Shown here: in pieces, positions 36,523-45,533 of the stretch
Numbering within the stretch: position 1 is the stretch's first letter
Layout: every line of letters begins with the position of its first letter
NCBI RefSeq assembly: GCF_018129025.1
Contig: NZ_JAAEDI010000015.1
Coordinates: 1 to 64,000, forward strand
DNA from: Neoroseomonas terrae
GTDB lineage: Bacteria; Pseudomonadota; Alphaproteobacteria; Acetobacterales; Acetobacteraceae
DNA: 64,000 nt
Direction: 5' to 3'
Notes under the pieces: generated by a model
Seen by the model: only the letters and a program-made list of their open reading frames with translations
Databases searched by the model: none
What the model was told of the DNA's origin: nothing
Translations under genes and position numbers: made by a program

Positions 36523-36612
36523 AATTTTCGATCGCGCCGATCCAGATTTCGCGTTCGACAGGGCCCGCTTTCGGGTCTGAACTGTGACAGGCAACCCCGA
36601 GGAGGCATCCGC

Positions 36613-37410
36613 ATGGACCACAGTGCCGCTCTGCGCGAGACGGGGTGGGAGGTGCGCCAGCGCATCCGCCGCGGGGAATGGACGCGGCCGACGGGTGGCA
36701 TGGCGCCGGGCTATGTTCAGGCGAACCTCGCCATCCTGCCGCGGGACCTCGCCGCCGATTTCCAGCGTTTCTGTGCGCTGAACCCGAAGCCCTGCCCCCT
36801 GCTGGCGTCCTCGGAACCCGGCGACCCGTCGCTGCCGAGCCTTGGGCGCGACATCGACATCCGCACCGATATCGGCACCTACCGCGTCTGGCGCGACGGC
36901 GTGATGGTGCAGGAAGTCCACGACATCACCGAACTCTGGCGGGATGACCTTGTCGCCTTCCTGCTCGGCTGCTCCCATTCCTTCGAGGAAGCGCTGCTCG
37001 CCGATGGGCTGAAGCTGCGGCATTTCGATGAGGGCAAGGCGGTGCCCGTCTACACCACCGACGTGCCGACCGTGCCGGCCGGTCCCTTCCATGGCCCGCT
37101 CGTCGTGTCGATGCGCCCTTTCACGCCGGCCGAGGCGATCCGCGCCATCCAGATCACCTCACGCTTCCCGTCCGTGCATGGCGCGCCGGTGCATATCGGC
37201 AAGCCGGAGATGATCGGCATCCATGACATGTCGAAGGTCGATGCCGGCGACGCGGTGACCGTCGCCGAGGATGAGTTGCCGCTATTCTGGGCCTGCGGCG
37301 TCACCCCGCAGGCCGTCGTCGCCGCCAGCAAGCCACCCTTCTGCATCACCCACGCACCGGGCTGCATGCTGGTGACGGACCTGATGAATTCCCGTCTGGC
37401 GGTCTTCTGA
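36613..37410 (+). CDS. DUF1445/YcsI family protein (putative D-glutamate cyclase / hydro-lyase)
   Basis: 265 residues, ATG after GAGGAGGCATCCGC. Family signatures: [29 protein letters not shown] near the start, [15 protein letters not shown] at about 115, [10 protein letters not shown] and CGVTPQAV with [13 protein letters not shown] at the end. The mammalian mitochondrial homologue DGLUCY is a D-glutamate cyclase forming 5-oxo-D-proline, and Bacillus ycsI lies in the kip/pxp 5-oxoprolinase operon. Here it precedes HyuA and HyuB, whose superfamily includes ATP-dependent 5-oxoprolinase, so a pyroglutamate link is plausible. Exact reaction not proven by sequence. Confidence 0.9.
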   Translation: MDHSAALRETGWEVRQRIRRGEWTRPTGGMAPGYVQANLAILPRDLAADFQRFCALNPKPCPLLASSEPGDPSLPSLGRDIDIRTDIGTYRVWRDGVMVQEVHDITELWRDDLVAFLLGCSHSFEEALLADGLKLRHFDEGKAVPVYTTDVPTVPAGPFHGPLVVSMRPFTPAEAIRAIQITSRFPSVHGAPVHIGKPEMIGIHDMSKVDAGDAVTVAEDELPLFWACGVTPQAVVAASKPPFCITHAPGCMLVTDLMNSRLAVF

Positions 37411-37470
37411 TCGCCGCTGGCGCGGGGTATGCATGCCCCGCGCATCACCCTCCCGATCTTCCAGGACAGC

Positions 37471-39546
37471 ATGACCAAAGCACGCCTTGCCGTCGATATC
37501 GGCGGCACATTTACCGACCTTGCCATCGAAAAGGGCGATCAGCGCTGGACCGCCAAGGTCCTGACCACGCCCGCCGCGCCGGAGAAGGGCGTGCTGGAGG
37601 GTGTCACCCAGGTGCTCGGCAAGGCCGGCATGGCGGCGAGCGATCTAGACCTCGTCATCCACGGCACCACGCTCGCGACGAATGCGATCATTGAGCGCAA
37701 GGGCGCGAAGACGGCGCTGATCACGACGGAGGGCTTCCGCGACGTCCTCGCCCTGGCCAATGAGGCCCGCTACGACCAATACGACCTGAACATCGAACTG
37801 CCGCAGCCGCTGGTGCGCCGCCGCTGGCGCGTCGCGGTGCCGGAACGGCTGGACAATACCGGCAAGGTGCTGGTGCCACTCGATGAGGCCGCGCTGCGTG
37901 AGCAGGTTGAGTTCCTGAAGGGCGAGGGGATCGAGAGCCTCGCCATCGGTTTCCTGCATGCCTTCGTGAATCCCGCGCATGAACGCCGCGCGGCGGAGAT
38001 CGTGAAGGAGATGTGGCCCGGGATGGCAGTGTCGCTGTCCTCGGAAGTCTCGCCCGAGATGCGCGAATGGGAGCGGTTCTCCACCACCGTCGCGAACGCC
38101 TATGTGCAGCCGCTGATGGCCTCCTATCTCGGTCGGCTGGAGGTCGGGCTGCGCGCGGCGGGCGTGTCCTGCCCGCTGTTCCTGATGCTGTCGGGCGGTG
38201 GGCTGACGACGATCGAGACCGCTTCGCGCTTCCCGATCCGTCTGGTGGAATCCGGCCCGGCGGGCGGCGCGATCTTCTCCGCCTTCGTCGCCAAGCAGCG
38301 CGGCTTCGACAAGGTGCTGTCCTTCGACATGGGCGGCACCACGGCGAAGGTCTGCCTGATCGACAGCTTCCAGCCGCAGGCGTCGCGCACCTTCGAGGTC
38401 GCCCGCGTCGGGCGCTTCAAGAAGGGCTCCGGCCTGCCGCTGCGCATTCCCGTCATCGAGATGGTGGAGATCGGCGCGGGTGGCGGCTCCATCGCTCAGG
38501 TGGACAGCATGGGCCGCATCCAGGTGGGGCCGGAATCGGCTGGCGCCGATCCGGGCCCGGCCTGTTACGGCCGCGGCGGCACGCATCCGGCGGTGACGGA
38601 TGCGAACCTCTCGCTCGGCCGCTATGAGCCGTCGCTGTTCGCCGGCGGTTCGCTGCCGCTGAAGCCGGAACTGTCGGTCGCCGCGCTGGCGGAGCATGTC
38701 GGCGGCAAGCTCGCGCTGTCGGGTGAGATGGCAGGCCTCGGCGTCGTCGAGATGGTCGACGAGAACATGGCGAACGCCGCCCGCGTCCACGCCATCGAAA
38801 GCGGCAAGGGCTATGAGGGCCGTTTCGTCATCGCCTTCGGCGGCGGCGGGCCGGTCCATGGCTATCGCGTCTGCGAAAAGATCGGCGTGAAGCGCATGCT
38901 GGTGCCGTCGGGCGCCGGCGTCGGTTCCGCCATCGGCTTCCTGCGCGCGCCGGTCGCCTATGAGGTGGTGAAGTCGCTCTACCAGCGCTTCGGCACCTTC
39001 GACATCGCGGCGGTGAACGGGCTGCTGTCCTCGATGTCCGAGGAAGCCCGGAAGGTCGTCTCCGAAGGCGCCTTTGGCGCCGAGGTCGAGGAGACCCGCA
39101 TCGCCTACATGCGCTACGTCGGCCAGGGCCACGAGATCGCCGTCGCCCTGCCGGCGCGTGCGCTGACGGCCGAGGACGTCGCCGCGATCCGCGCTGACTA
39201 CGACGCCGAATACACCCGCTTCTACGACCGCCCGGTGCCGGGGTCGGATGTGGAGATCCTGTCCTTCGCCGTTACCGTGCGCACCGTGGTGCCGCATGTC
39301 GCACCCGCCGCCGCGGTGGCAGACGCCGCCGCGCCCAAGCCGATCCGCGTGCAGATGGTGCGCGACACGGCGAACGGCACGGTCAGCGAATGGCCGGTGT
39401 ATGACCGCGAGCACCTGGTGCCCGGCGCGACAGTCAAAGGCCCCGCCATCGTGGCGGAGACGGAGACCAGCACCCTGATCGGCCCGTCCTGGACATGCCG
39501 GATGGATGGGCTCGGATACCTCGACCTGACGCAGGAGGCCGCGTGA
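37471..39546 (+). CDS. Hydantoinase/oxoprolinase subunit A (HyuA-like)
   Basis: 691 residues from ATG 37471 (AGGA upstream), which starts right before the family N-terminus TKARLAVDIGGTFTDLAIEKG; an earlier in-frame ATG at 37429 adds 14 unconserved residues. ASKHA-type ATP-binding motifs DIGGTFTD (about 9-16) and DMGGTTAKVCLID (about 285); also HGTTLATNAIIERKGAKTAL. With HyuB it forms an ATP-dependent amidohydrolase opening cyclic amides such as 5-oxoproline or N-methylhydantoin, or in some members an acetophenone/acetone-type carboxylase. Its stop overlaps the HyuB start by one base. Confidence 0.93.
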   Translation: MTKARLAVDIGGTFTDLAIEKGDQRWTAKVLTTPAAPEKGVLEGVTQVLGKAGMAASDLDLVIHGTTLATNAIIERKGAKTALITTEGFRDVLALANEARYDQYDLNIELPQPLVRRRWRVAVPERLDNTGKVLVPLDEAALREQVEFLKGEGIESLAIGFLHAFVNPAHERRAAEIVKEMWPGMAVSLSSEVSPEMREWERFSTTVANAYVQPLMASYLGRLEVGLRAAGVSCPLFLMLSGGGLTTIETASRFPIRLVESGPAGGAIFSAFVAKQRGFDKVLSFDMGGTTAKVCLIDSFQPQASRTFEVARVGRFKKGSGLPLRIPVIEMVEIGAGGGSIAQVDSMGRIQVGPESAGADPGPACYGRGGTHPAVTDANLSLGRYEPSLFAGGSLPLKPELSVAALAEHVGGKLALSGEMAGLGVVEMVDENMANAARVHAIESGKGYEGRFVIAFGGGGPVHGYRVCEKIGVKRMLVPSGAGVGSAIGFLRAPVAYEVVKSLYQRFGTFDIAAVNGLLSSMSEEARKVVSEGAFGAEVEETRIAYMRYVGQGHEIAVALPARALTAEDVAAIRADYDAEYTRFYDRPVPGSDVEILSFAVTVRTVVPHVAPAAAVADAAAPKPIRVQMVRDTANGTVSEWPVYDREHLVPGATVKGPAIVAETETSTLIGPSWTCRMDGLGYLDLTQEAA

Positions 39547-41222
39547 TGAGCAAGGAAACCGGCGCGCTGGCCACCATCCAGCGCCAGATCCAGTGGAACC
39601 GCCTGATCGCGGTGGTCGAGGAACAGGCGCAGACCATGATCCGCACCGCCTTCAGCACCACGGTGCGCGAGGCGGGCGACCTTTCGGCCGGCATCTTCGA
39701 CCTGGAAGGGCGCATGCTGGCCCAGGCCGTGACCGGCACGCCGGGCCATGTGAATTCCATGGCGGAATCGGTCGGGCACTTCCTGAAGAAGTTCCCGCCG
39801 CACGGCATGAACCCCGGCGACCACTACATCACCAACGATCCGTGGCTCGGCACGGGGCACCTGCACGACCTGACGGTCGTCACGCCCGCCTTCCGCAACG
39901 GCAAGATCGTCGGGCTGTTCGCGAACACCGCGCACATCATCGACATCGGCGGGCTCGGCATGGGGCCGGAGGGTCGGAGCGTCTTCGAGGAAGGCCTCTA
40001 TATCCCCATCGTGAAGTGCTTCGACCGCAACATGGCGAACGAGACGTTCTTCGATTTCCTGCGTGCGGGCTCCCGTACGCCGGTGGAACTCGAAGGCGAC
40101 GTCTACTCGCTGTGCGCCTGCAACGATGCCGGCGCGAAGCGGCTCGTCGAGATGCTCGACGAGTTCGACATGGACACGCTGGACGACCTCGCGGGCTATA
40201 TCTTCGAGGCGAGCACGCGGGCGACGCTGGCCGAGATCGCGAAGCTGCCGCGCGGCACCTACAGCGCGTCGATCAAGTCGGACGGGTATGAATCCGAGGT
40301 CACGCTCAACGCGGCGATGACTACGCATGCCGATCGCATCGTGGTGGATTTCGCCGGCACCTCCGGCCTGTCCAACCGCGGCATCAACGTGCCGCCGGCC
40401 TATTGCCGCGCCTATGCCTGCTTCGGGATCAAATGCGTCGTCGCGCCCGAGGTTCCGAACAACTGGGCGTCGCTGCTGCCGTTCCAGATGGAGATCCCCG
40501 AGGGCTGCATCCTCAACGCGCCGCGGCCCTATCCGGTGTCGGTGCGCCACATCGTCGGCCAGCTTCTGCCGGACCTGATGATGGGCTGCCTGCATCAGGC
40601 GGTGCCGGGGCGCGTCAATGCCGAAGGCTCCTCCGCGCTCTGGAACCCGCCGCTGCGCGGTGGCTCGCAGGTTTCCGGCCAGGCGGCGGAGACCGAGGAT
40701 TTCGAGATCATCACCTTCAACTCGGGCGGCACGGGCGCGCGGCCAGGCAAGGACGGGCTGGACGGCACGGCCTTCCCCTCGGGCGTGCGCACGATGCCGG
40801 TGGAAGCGACAGAGAACGTCGCGCCGGTGATCTTCTGGCAGAAGCAGCTTCGCCCCGATTCGGCCGGCGCCGGCCGCACCCGCGGCGGCTTCGGCCAGGT
40901 GATGGAGATCGGGGCGAAGGGCGATGCCGAATTCGCCGTGAACGCCATCTTCGATCGCGTTGCCAACGCGCCGAAGGGGCGCGAGGGCGGCGGGGAAGGG
41001 GCCACCGGCTGGGTCGGGCTGAACGATTCGAACGGCACCGTGTTGCGCACCAAGGGCTTCCAGATCGTGCCCAAGGGCCGGCGCCTGCTGCTCAAGCTGC
41101 CCGGCGGCGGCGGCATGGGCAACCCGAAGGACCGCGACCCTGAACTGGTGCAGCGGGATGTCGAGGACGGGTTGGTCAGCCCGGAGGCGGCGCGCCGTGT
41201 CTATGGCGTTCGCGGCGGCTGA
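39546..41222 (+). CDS. Hydantoinase/oxoprolinase subunit B (HyuB-like)
   Basis: 558 residues from ATG 39546 in a TGATG overlap with HyuA; earlier in-frame codons are part of HyuA. Conserved blocks: FSTTVREAGDLSAGIFDLEGRMLAQA, NDPWLGTGHLHDLTVVTP, a mid-protein IKCVVAPEVPNNWASLLPF, and the Gly-rich C-terminal GGGGMGNPKDR. Normal B-subunit length. Completes the two-subunit ATP-dependent enzyme; substrate suggested by neighbours is an N-carbamoyl or pyroglutamate-like compound. The operon ends here with a strong hairpin at 41254. Confidence 0.93.
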   Translation: MSKETGALATIQRQIQWNRLIAVVEEQAQTMIRTAFSTTVREAGDLSAGIFDLEGRMLAQAVTGTPGHVNSMAESVGHFLKKFPPHGMNPGDHYITNDPWLGTGHLHDLTVVTPAFRNGKIVGLFANTAHIIDIGGLGMGPEGRSVFEEGLYIPIVKCFDRNMANETFFDFLRAGSRTPVELEGDVYSLCACNDAGAKRLVEMLDEFDMDTLDDLAGYIFEASTRATLAEIAKLPRGTYSASIKSDGYESEVTLNAAMTTHADRIVVDFAGTSGLSNRGINVPPAYCRAYACFGIKCVVAPEVPNNWASLLPFQMEIPEGCILNAPRPYPVSVRHIVGQLLPDLMMGCLHQAVPGRVNAEGSSALWNPPLRGGSQVSGQAAETEDFEIITFNSGGTGARPGKDGLDGTAFPSGVRTMPVEATENVAPVIFWQKQLRPDSAGAGRTRGGFGQVMEIGAKGDAEFAVNAIFDRVANAPKGREGGGEGATGWVGLNDSNGTVLRTKGFQIVPKGRRLLLKLPGGGGMGNPKDRDPELVQRDVEDGLVSPEAARRVYGVRGG

Positions 41223-41253
41223 CGCCTAACCGCGCCGCGTCCTCGAGAATGGC

Positions 41254-41280
41254 AACGGCGGACAGGTTCTGTCCGCCGTT
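41254..41280 (+). terminator. Terminator of the Hyu operon
   Basis: Perfect 12-bp hairpin, arms AACGGCGGACAG/CTGTCCGCCGTT with loop GTT, 31 bases after the HyuB stop. Only two T residues follow, so termination may be partly Rho-dependent. The rest of the gap 41281-41596 holds no conserved gene. Confidence 0.7.
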
Positions 41281-41596
41281 GAGTCGCCCAGACGCGCCGG
41301 GAAGTGGTCGGCCGGATTCCTTAATCCGCGCGCCGGGTCGGCTTCCGCCGGGATGAGCGCTTCGACCTTGACAGCCGCGAGCGACAACTTGATGTCCTCG
41401 CTCGCGCCGCGGCAGCGCTGGTAGACGTCTTTCGCCCTGTATTCGGCTCCTGGTCCATCCGGTCGCTTCGCGAGGTCGGACAGCGGGCCGGTGTGGGTTT
41501 GGTTCTGTGACTTCCTTGGCGAGGTCGTCCGCACGGCGCCATGTCGGCGCATGCGCGCAGGCGGTGTGCGTCCTGTCGGTTGGAAGGGCAAGTTGG

Positions 41597-42343
41597 ATGA
41601 CATTGCTGGTCAGCGCGGGCGTCTTCGTCATCACCCTCGTCGCCGGGCTGATCGGGCTCGGCCTGCATGGCCGCCTGCCCGAGCACCATCGCGGCAATGA
41701 ATCGAAGGATGTCGTGCGCCTCGTGCAGGCGCTCATCGCGTCGATCGCGACGCTGGTGCTCAGCCTGCTCATCGCTTCGGCCAGCAGTCATTTCCGCGAC
41801 CAGGCGGACAGCGTCTCGGTGCTGGCGGCCGACATCCTCGTACTCGATGCTGCACTGGCGCAGGCGGGGCCCGATGCGGACAGGGCTCGCAGCGCGCTGC
41901 GCGGCATGGTCGCCGCGGCGGTCGATGGGCATGCCATAGACCGGCGGTTCGATGGCACGCCCATCGAGCCCGCCACCATGGACGCCTTCTACAACGCCAT
42001 CGCGGCGCTACAGACGACGAATGCGGCGCAGCATGCGGCACAGCAGCAGGCGCTGGGCATGGCGGGGCGGCTGGTCCAGGCGCGTGCGACGCTGATGGTT
42101 CGCAGCCTGACCGACGGGACGCAGTGGCCGTTCCTCACGGTGCTCGTCGCGTGGCTGTGCATCCTGTTCCTCGCCATGGGCCTGTTCGTGCGGGCGAACA
42201 CCATGGTCGTCCTCGCACTGGCGGCCGGTGCGATTGCCGTGGCCGGGGCGATCTTCCTCATCCTGGAGCTGGGGGATCCGCATGCGGGCCTGCTGCGCAT
42301 CTCGGATGCGCCGCTGCGCCTTGCGCTGCGGTATCTGAACTGA
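41597..42343 (+). CDS. DUF4239-like (bestrophin-like) membrane protein
   Basis: 248 residues from ATG 41597 with GGAAGG upstream; in-frame codons before it are unconserved. Two helices at the N-terminus (LLVSAGVFVITLVAGLIGLGL and LVQALIASIATLVLSLLIASA), a soluble helical domain of about 100 residues with many Ala/Gln, and two C-terminal helices (FLTVLVAWLCILFLAMGLFV, MVVLALAAGAIAVAGAIFLIL). This fits the DUF4239 family of unknown function. It stands alone on the plus strand, converging on motA with a 4-bp gap. Confidence 0.8.
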   Translation: MTLLVSAGVFVITLVAGLIGLGLHGRLPEHHRGNESKDVVRLVQALIASIATLVLSLLIASASSHFRDQADSVSVLAADILVLDAALAQAGPDADRARSALRGMVAAAVDGHAIDRRFDGTPIEPATMDAFYNAIAALQTTNAAQHAAQQQALGMAGRLVQARATLMVRSLTDGTQWPFLTVLVAWLCILFLAMGLFVRANTMVVLALAAGAIAVAGAIFLILELGDPHAGLLRISDAPLRLALRYLN

Positions 42344-42347
42344 TCGA

Positions 42348-43214
42348 TCAGGCGATCTGCAGGCCCTGCAACGACTCCTCCAGTTCCTGAAAGCTCGGCA
42401 TCAGGCCGGAGGGGACCATCTTGCGGCCGGTCTCCACCGCCACCTGCGGCGCATTCCCGTGCAGATGCGCCACTAGCACGGCGCGGATCACCTCGAAGAA
42501 TTTGCTTTCCTCATCCACCACGCCCTTCAGCCGCGCCGCGAAAGGCCCCATCAACCCATAGGCCAGCAGCACGCCCAGGAAGGTGCCGACCAGCGCGCCG
42601 CCGATCATCTTCCCGAGCACCGCCGGCGGCTCGTCGATCGATCCCATGGTCTTGATCACGCCCATCACGGCCGCGACGATACCGAGCGCGGGCAGCGCAT
42701 CCGCCATCGACTGCATGGCGTGGGAGGGGTGCATCTCCTCCTCCTTCATCTTCTTCAGCTCCCGCGCCATCACATCCTCGATCTGGTGCGGGTCGTCGGC
42801 ATTCATGCCGACCATCCGCAGGTAGTCGCAGATCAGGTGGACGACGTGGTGGTCGCCGGCGATGCGCGGGAACCTGTTGAAGGCCGCACTTTCCTCCGGC
42901 TTCTCGATATGCGGCTCCAGCGCCATCGGCCCCTTGGTCTGTGCGAGGCGCACCAGGTAGTAGAGGAGGCCCAGCAGGTCCATGTAGTCCTGCCGCGTGT
43001 ATCGCGATCCTTTCAGCAGCTTCCCGAAGCCGCCGCCGACATGCTTCAGGTCGGCCACGCTGTTCGCCATGACCAGCGTGCCGATCGCCGCGCCGCCGAT
43101 GATGGCGAATTCGAAGGGCAACGCTTTCAGGATGATGTCCAGCTTCCCGCCGGCCGCGATGTAGCCGCCGAACACGCAGGCGAGCAGGAAGCCGAATCCG
43201 GCGAGCGAGATCAT
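42348..43214 (-). CDS. motA: Flagellar motor stator protein MotA
   Basis: 288 residues. Four-helix inner-membrane proton-channel subunit: MISLAGFGFLLACVFGGYIAAGGKLDIIL, the cytoplasmic domain with charged residues (ARELKKMKEEEMHPSHAM), and the helix 3-4 segment ADALPALGIVAAVMGVIKTMGSIDEPPAVLGKMIGGALVGTFLGVLLAYGL. With MotB it forms the stator that couples proton flow to flagellar rotation. ATG overlaps the motB stop (ATGA); minus-strand order is motB then motA, the reverse of the enteric order. No other flagellar genes are in the window. Confidence 0.97.
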   Translation of the reverse strand: MISLAGFGFLLACVFGGYIAAGGKLDIILKALPFEFAIIGGAAIGTLVMANSVADLKHVGGGFGKLLKGSRYTRQDYMDLLGLLYYLVRLAQTKGPMALEPHIEKPEESAAFNRFPRIAGDHHVVHLICDYLRMVGMNADDPHQIEDVMARELKKMKEEEMHPSHAMQSMADALPALGIVAAVMGVIKTMGSIDEPPAVLGKMIGGALVGTFLGVLLAYGLMGPFAARLKGVVDEESKFFEVIRAVLVAHLHGNAPQVAVETGRKMVPSGLMPSFQELEESLQGLQIA

Positions 43215-44263
43215 GGCGGGGTGTCCGGATTCTGCCGCAGCACGGTGATGGAGACGCGCCGGTTGGCCGCGGCGTTCGGTGCGTCCGGCAAAAGCAACTC
43301 ACGTTCGGCGTGGCCCGAGACGCTGCGGACGCGCACCTCGGGCAGCCCGGCCTCGACCAGCAGGCGGCGCGTGACGTTGGCGCGCTCGGCGGAGAGGTCC
43401 CAGTTGCTGCGGTCCCCGCCGCCGCGGAAGGGGGTCGCATCGGTGTGGCCGGCGATGGCGATGGGGTTCGGCAGGCGCTGCGCCGCCTGCGCGACGCGCG
43501 CGAGCAGCGCCCGCGCGCGGTCGTTCGGGGCGCTGCCGCCCAGGGCGAACATCGGCTGGCGGTCGGCGTCGATCAGCTGGATGCGCAGCCCTTCGGGCGT
43601 CTGTTCCACCAGCATCTGACGGGCCAGGTCGGCCAGCGCGGGATCGGCGGCGACCGCCTCGCGGATCTGGGCGGCCACGGCTTCGAAGGCCTCCCCTTCG
43701 CGGCGGGCCAGCTCGCGGCGCAACTCGGCCTCGCCGATCGCCTCGGGGCGGGCCTCCGACACGGCGGTTTCCGCCGGGCCGCCGCGGGGCGGTTCGGGGC
43801 CGGCATGGGTGCCCGGCGGGCTCGCCTGGGCGGTGCGGGGGTGCTCGGCCTCCTCAGGGCCCTCGGGCCCGTCGCGGCGGGTCATGGGCCGGGCGGGTGT
43901 GTCTGTGTCGTCCTCCTCGATGTCCATCACCAACGGCAGCCGGCCGGGCTGGATGGTCATGGCACCCTGGGTCGAGGTGACGTTGCCGTCGTCATTCGGG
44001 GTCTGGCCGCCGAAGGGCTGGCCGGAGCCGGAAACCGAACGCGCCAGGAGGTTGGTCGGCGCGAAATAGTCGGCGAGGCCGCGGCGCTGTTCCTCGGTGG
44101 TGGCGTTCAGCAGCCACATCAGCAGGAAGAAGGCCATCATCGCCGTGACGAAATCGGCATAGGCGACCTTCCAGGCGCCGCCATGGTGGCCGGCCTCCCC
44201 GCTTTCCTCGCGCCTGATGACGATGGTGCCGCCGCCCCGCGGCGCTTTTGCCTTGCCGGACAT
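43211..44263 (-). CDS. motB: Flagellar motor stator protein MotB
   Basis: 350 residues from ATG 44263; an earlier start adds 15 unconserved residues. Single membrane helix AWKVAYADFVTAMMAFFLLMWLL (30-52) containing the essential proton-binding Asp37, a plug-like segment after it, a long acidic Pro/Glu-rich linker (about 110-190), and a C-terminal OmpA-like peptidoglycan-binding domain with IAIAGHTDATPF and LSAERANVTRRLLVEAG. The linker is longer than in enteric MotB. Forms the stator with MotA and anchors it to peptidoglycan. Confidence 0.97.
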   Translation of the reverse strand: MSGKAKAPRGGGTIVIRREESGEAGHHGGAWKVAYADFVTAMMAFFLLMWLLNATTEEQRRGLADYFAPTNLLARSVSGSGQPFGGQTPNDDGNVTSTQGAMTIQPGRLPLVMDIEEDDTDTPARPMTRRDGPEGPEEAEHPRTAQASPPGTHAGPEPPRGGPAETAVSEARPEAIGEAELRRELARREGEAFEAVAAQIREAVAADPALADLARQMLVEQTPEGLRIQLIDADRQPMFALGGSAPNDRARALLARVAQAAQRLPNPIAIAGHTDATPFRGGGDRSNWDLSAERANVTRRLLVEAGLPEVRVRSVSGHAERELLLPDAPNAAANRRVSITVLRQNPDTPP

Positions 44264-44343
44264 GGGTCCGGACAGTGCGCAGGGGGTGCTGACCAATCCC
44301 CTAACCATGGCGCGGAATTGCGGAACTATGCCTGTCGCGTGAC

Positions 44344-45255
44344 ATGAACGGGGCGCTATGGTTTGGTCGTTCGCTCATGGACCTTCCCGCCCACGCCCTG
44401 GCAGCGCCGGCCGAGACCGCGCCCTTCGTGATCTCCCGCCCGGCGCGGCAGACGATGCCGGTCGTCTTCGCGTCCCCGCATTCGGGGCAGGCCTATCCGG
44501 CGCAGCTCGTGGCCGAGGCGCGACTCGCGCCGCTCGCGCTTCGCCGAAGCGAGGATTCCTTCGTCGACGAGCTGTTTGCCGCCGCCCCCGCCCATGGCGC
44601 GCCCCTTCTGGCCGCAACCTTCCCGCGCGTGTGGTGCGACGTGAATCGGGAACCCTGGGAACTCGACCCCGGCATGTTCGACGGGCCGCTGCCGCCCTGG
44701 GTGAATACGTCCAGCCCCCGGGTCGGAGCCGGGCTCGGCACCATCGCCCGCATCGTCGCGACGGGGGAGGCCGTGTATCGCCGTCGCCTGTCCTTCGCCG
44801 AGGCGGAGGCCCGCATCCGCAGTTGCTGGGAACCGTATCACGCCGCGCTTGCCCAACTGATTGCCGAGACGCGGGCCCGGTTCGGCTACTGCCTGCTGAT
44901 CGACTGCCATTCCATGCCGGCGCACCCCGCGCAGACCGCGAACCCGCCGGACGTGGTGCTGGGAGATGCGCACGGCACCGCCTGCGCGCCGCGCGCGACC
45001 CGGCTGGTCGAAGAAGTGCTGCTCGGGCTCGGATATCGCGTCCGGCGCAATGATCCCTATGCCGGTGGTTTCGTCACCCGGCACTACGGCCGGCCGAGGG
45101 AGGCGACACACGCCCTGCAGATCGAGCTTGCTCGCTCACTCTACATGGATGAGGCGCGGATCGAGCGCGGCGCGGGCCTGACGGCGCTGCAGCGCGACCT
45201 CAATACCCTGATGCGCCATCTGGCGGAGACGGAGTGGACGTTTCTGCGCGCCTGA
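44344..45255 (+). CDS. N-formylglutamate amidohydrolase
   Basis: 303 residues from ATG 44344; ATG 44377 (MDLPAHALAA) is an alternative, neither with a strong ribosome site. Conserved zinc-hydrolase blocks VVFASPHSGQAYP (about 40), FVDELF, NREPWELDP, LIDCHSMPAHP and GGFVTRHYGRP match the FGase family. It hydrolyses N-formyl-glutamate to formate and glutamate, the last step of one histidine route; no hut genes adjoin, so it may act on another formyl or acyl amino acid. Divergent from motB; a candidate small RNA follows. Confidence 0.9.
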   Translation: MNGALWFGRSLMDLPAHALAAPAETAPFVISRPARQTMPVVFASPHSGQAYPAQLVAEARLAPLALRRSEDSFVDELFAAAPAHGAPLLAATFPRVWCDVNREPWELDPGMFDGPLPPWVNTSSPRVGAGLGTIARIVATGEAVYRRRLSFAEAEARIRSCWEPYHAALAQLIAETRARFGYCLLIDCHSMPAHPAQTANPPDVVLGDAHGTACAPRATRLVEEVLLGLGYRVRRNDPYAGGFVTRHYGRPREATHALQIELARSLYMDEARIERGAGLTALQRDLNTLMRHLAETEWTFLRA

Positions 45256-45329
45256 TGCGCCGCAGCATGACGGAGAATGATCATCTCCTTGTGGAGAAGA
45301 TTGTGCTCCTGCCTGGCAGAAAAAAGAAA

Positions 45330-45351
45330 GGCGGTGCCCGAGGGCACCGCC
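45330..45351 (-). terminator. Minus-strand intrinsic terminator-like hairpin
   Basis: 9-10 bp stem GGCGGTGCCC/GGGCACCGCC; on the minus strand it is followed by a T-rich run (TTTCTTTTTT). No minus-strand gene is known to feed it. On the plus strand the same hairpin is the likely 5' stem of the candidate small RNA. Confidence 0.55.
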
Positions 45352-45428
45352 AAGTTTAGGGAGGAAACGTCCAAGAAAGACAGCGAGCGGCTAGGCCAAC
45401 CCGCTGCCTGGCGACTATTTATGATGCT

Positions 45429-45454
45429 CCCCTTGCCGGCGCAAGGGGTTTTTT
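45429..45454 (+). terminator. Intrinsic terminator
   Basis: 8-bp stem CCCCTTGC/GCAAGGGG, loop CGGC, directly followed by six T. The best Rho-independent terminator in the window; ends the candidate small RNA and read-through from the amidohydrolase gene. Confidence 0.9.
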
Positions 45455-45533
45455 GCGATGCAGCATAAATGACGCAATGCAGCATGACGGCGCGCATGAA
45501 ATTGCGTGGCATGGGCCTTGCGCATTCGCTGGC

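Larger units (their letters stand above)
45330..45454 (+). ncRNA. Candidate small non-coding RNA
   Basis: Inside the 278-bp gene-free gap 45256-45533. It begins with a strong hairpin (45330-45351), continues with a purine-rich single-stranded core AAGTTTAGGGAGGAAACG containing a perfect Shine-Dalgarno-like GGGAGGAA that is not followed by a start codon, and ends in an ideal intrinsic terminator (45429-45454). A 12-base direct repeat GCAGCATGACGG (45262-45273 and 45479-45490) brackets it. A small open frame (63 codons from 45277) crosses it but shows no protein-like features. 5' end and promoter are not determined. Confidence 0.5.

Noticed and set aside
45277-45468. 63-codon open frame across the small-RNA candidate
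   Set aside because: Contains both hairpins and the terminator T-run as codons; no conserved or protein-like pattern.
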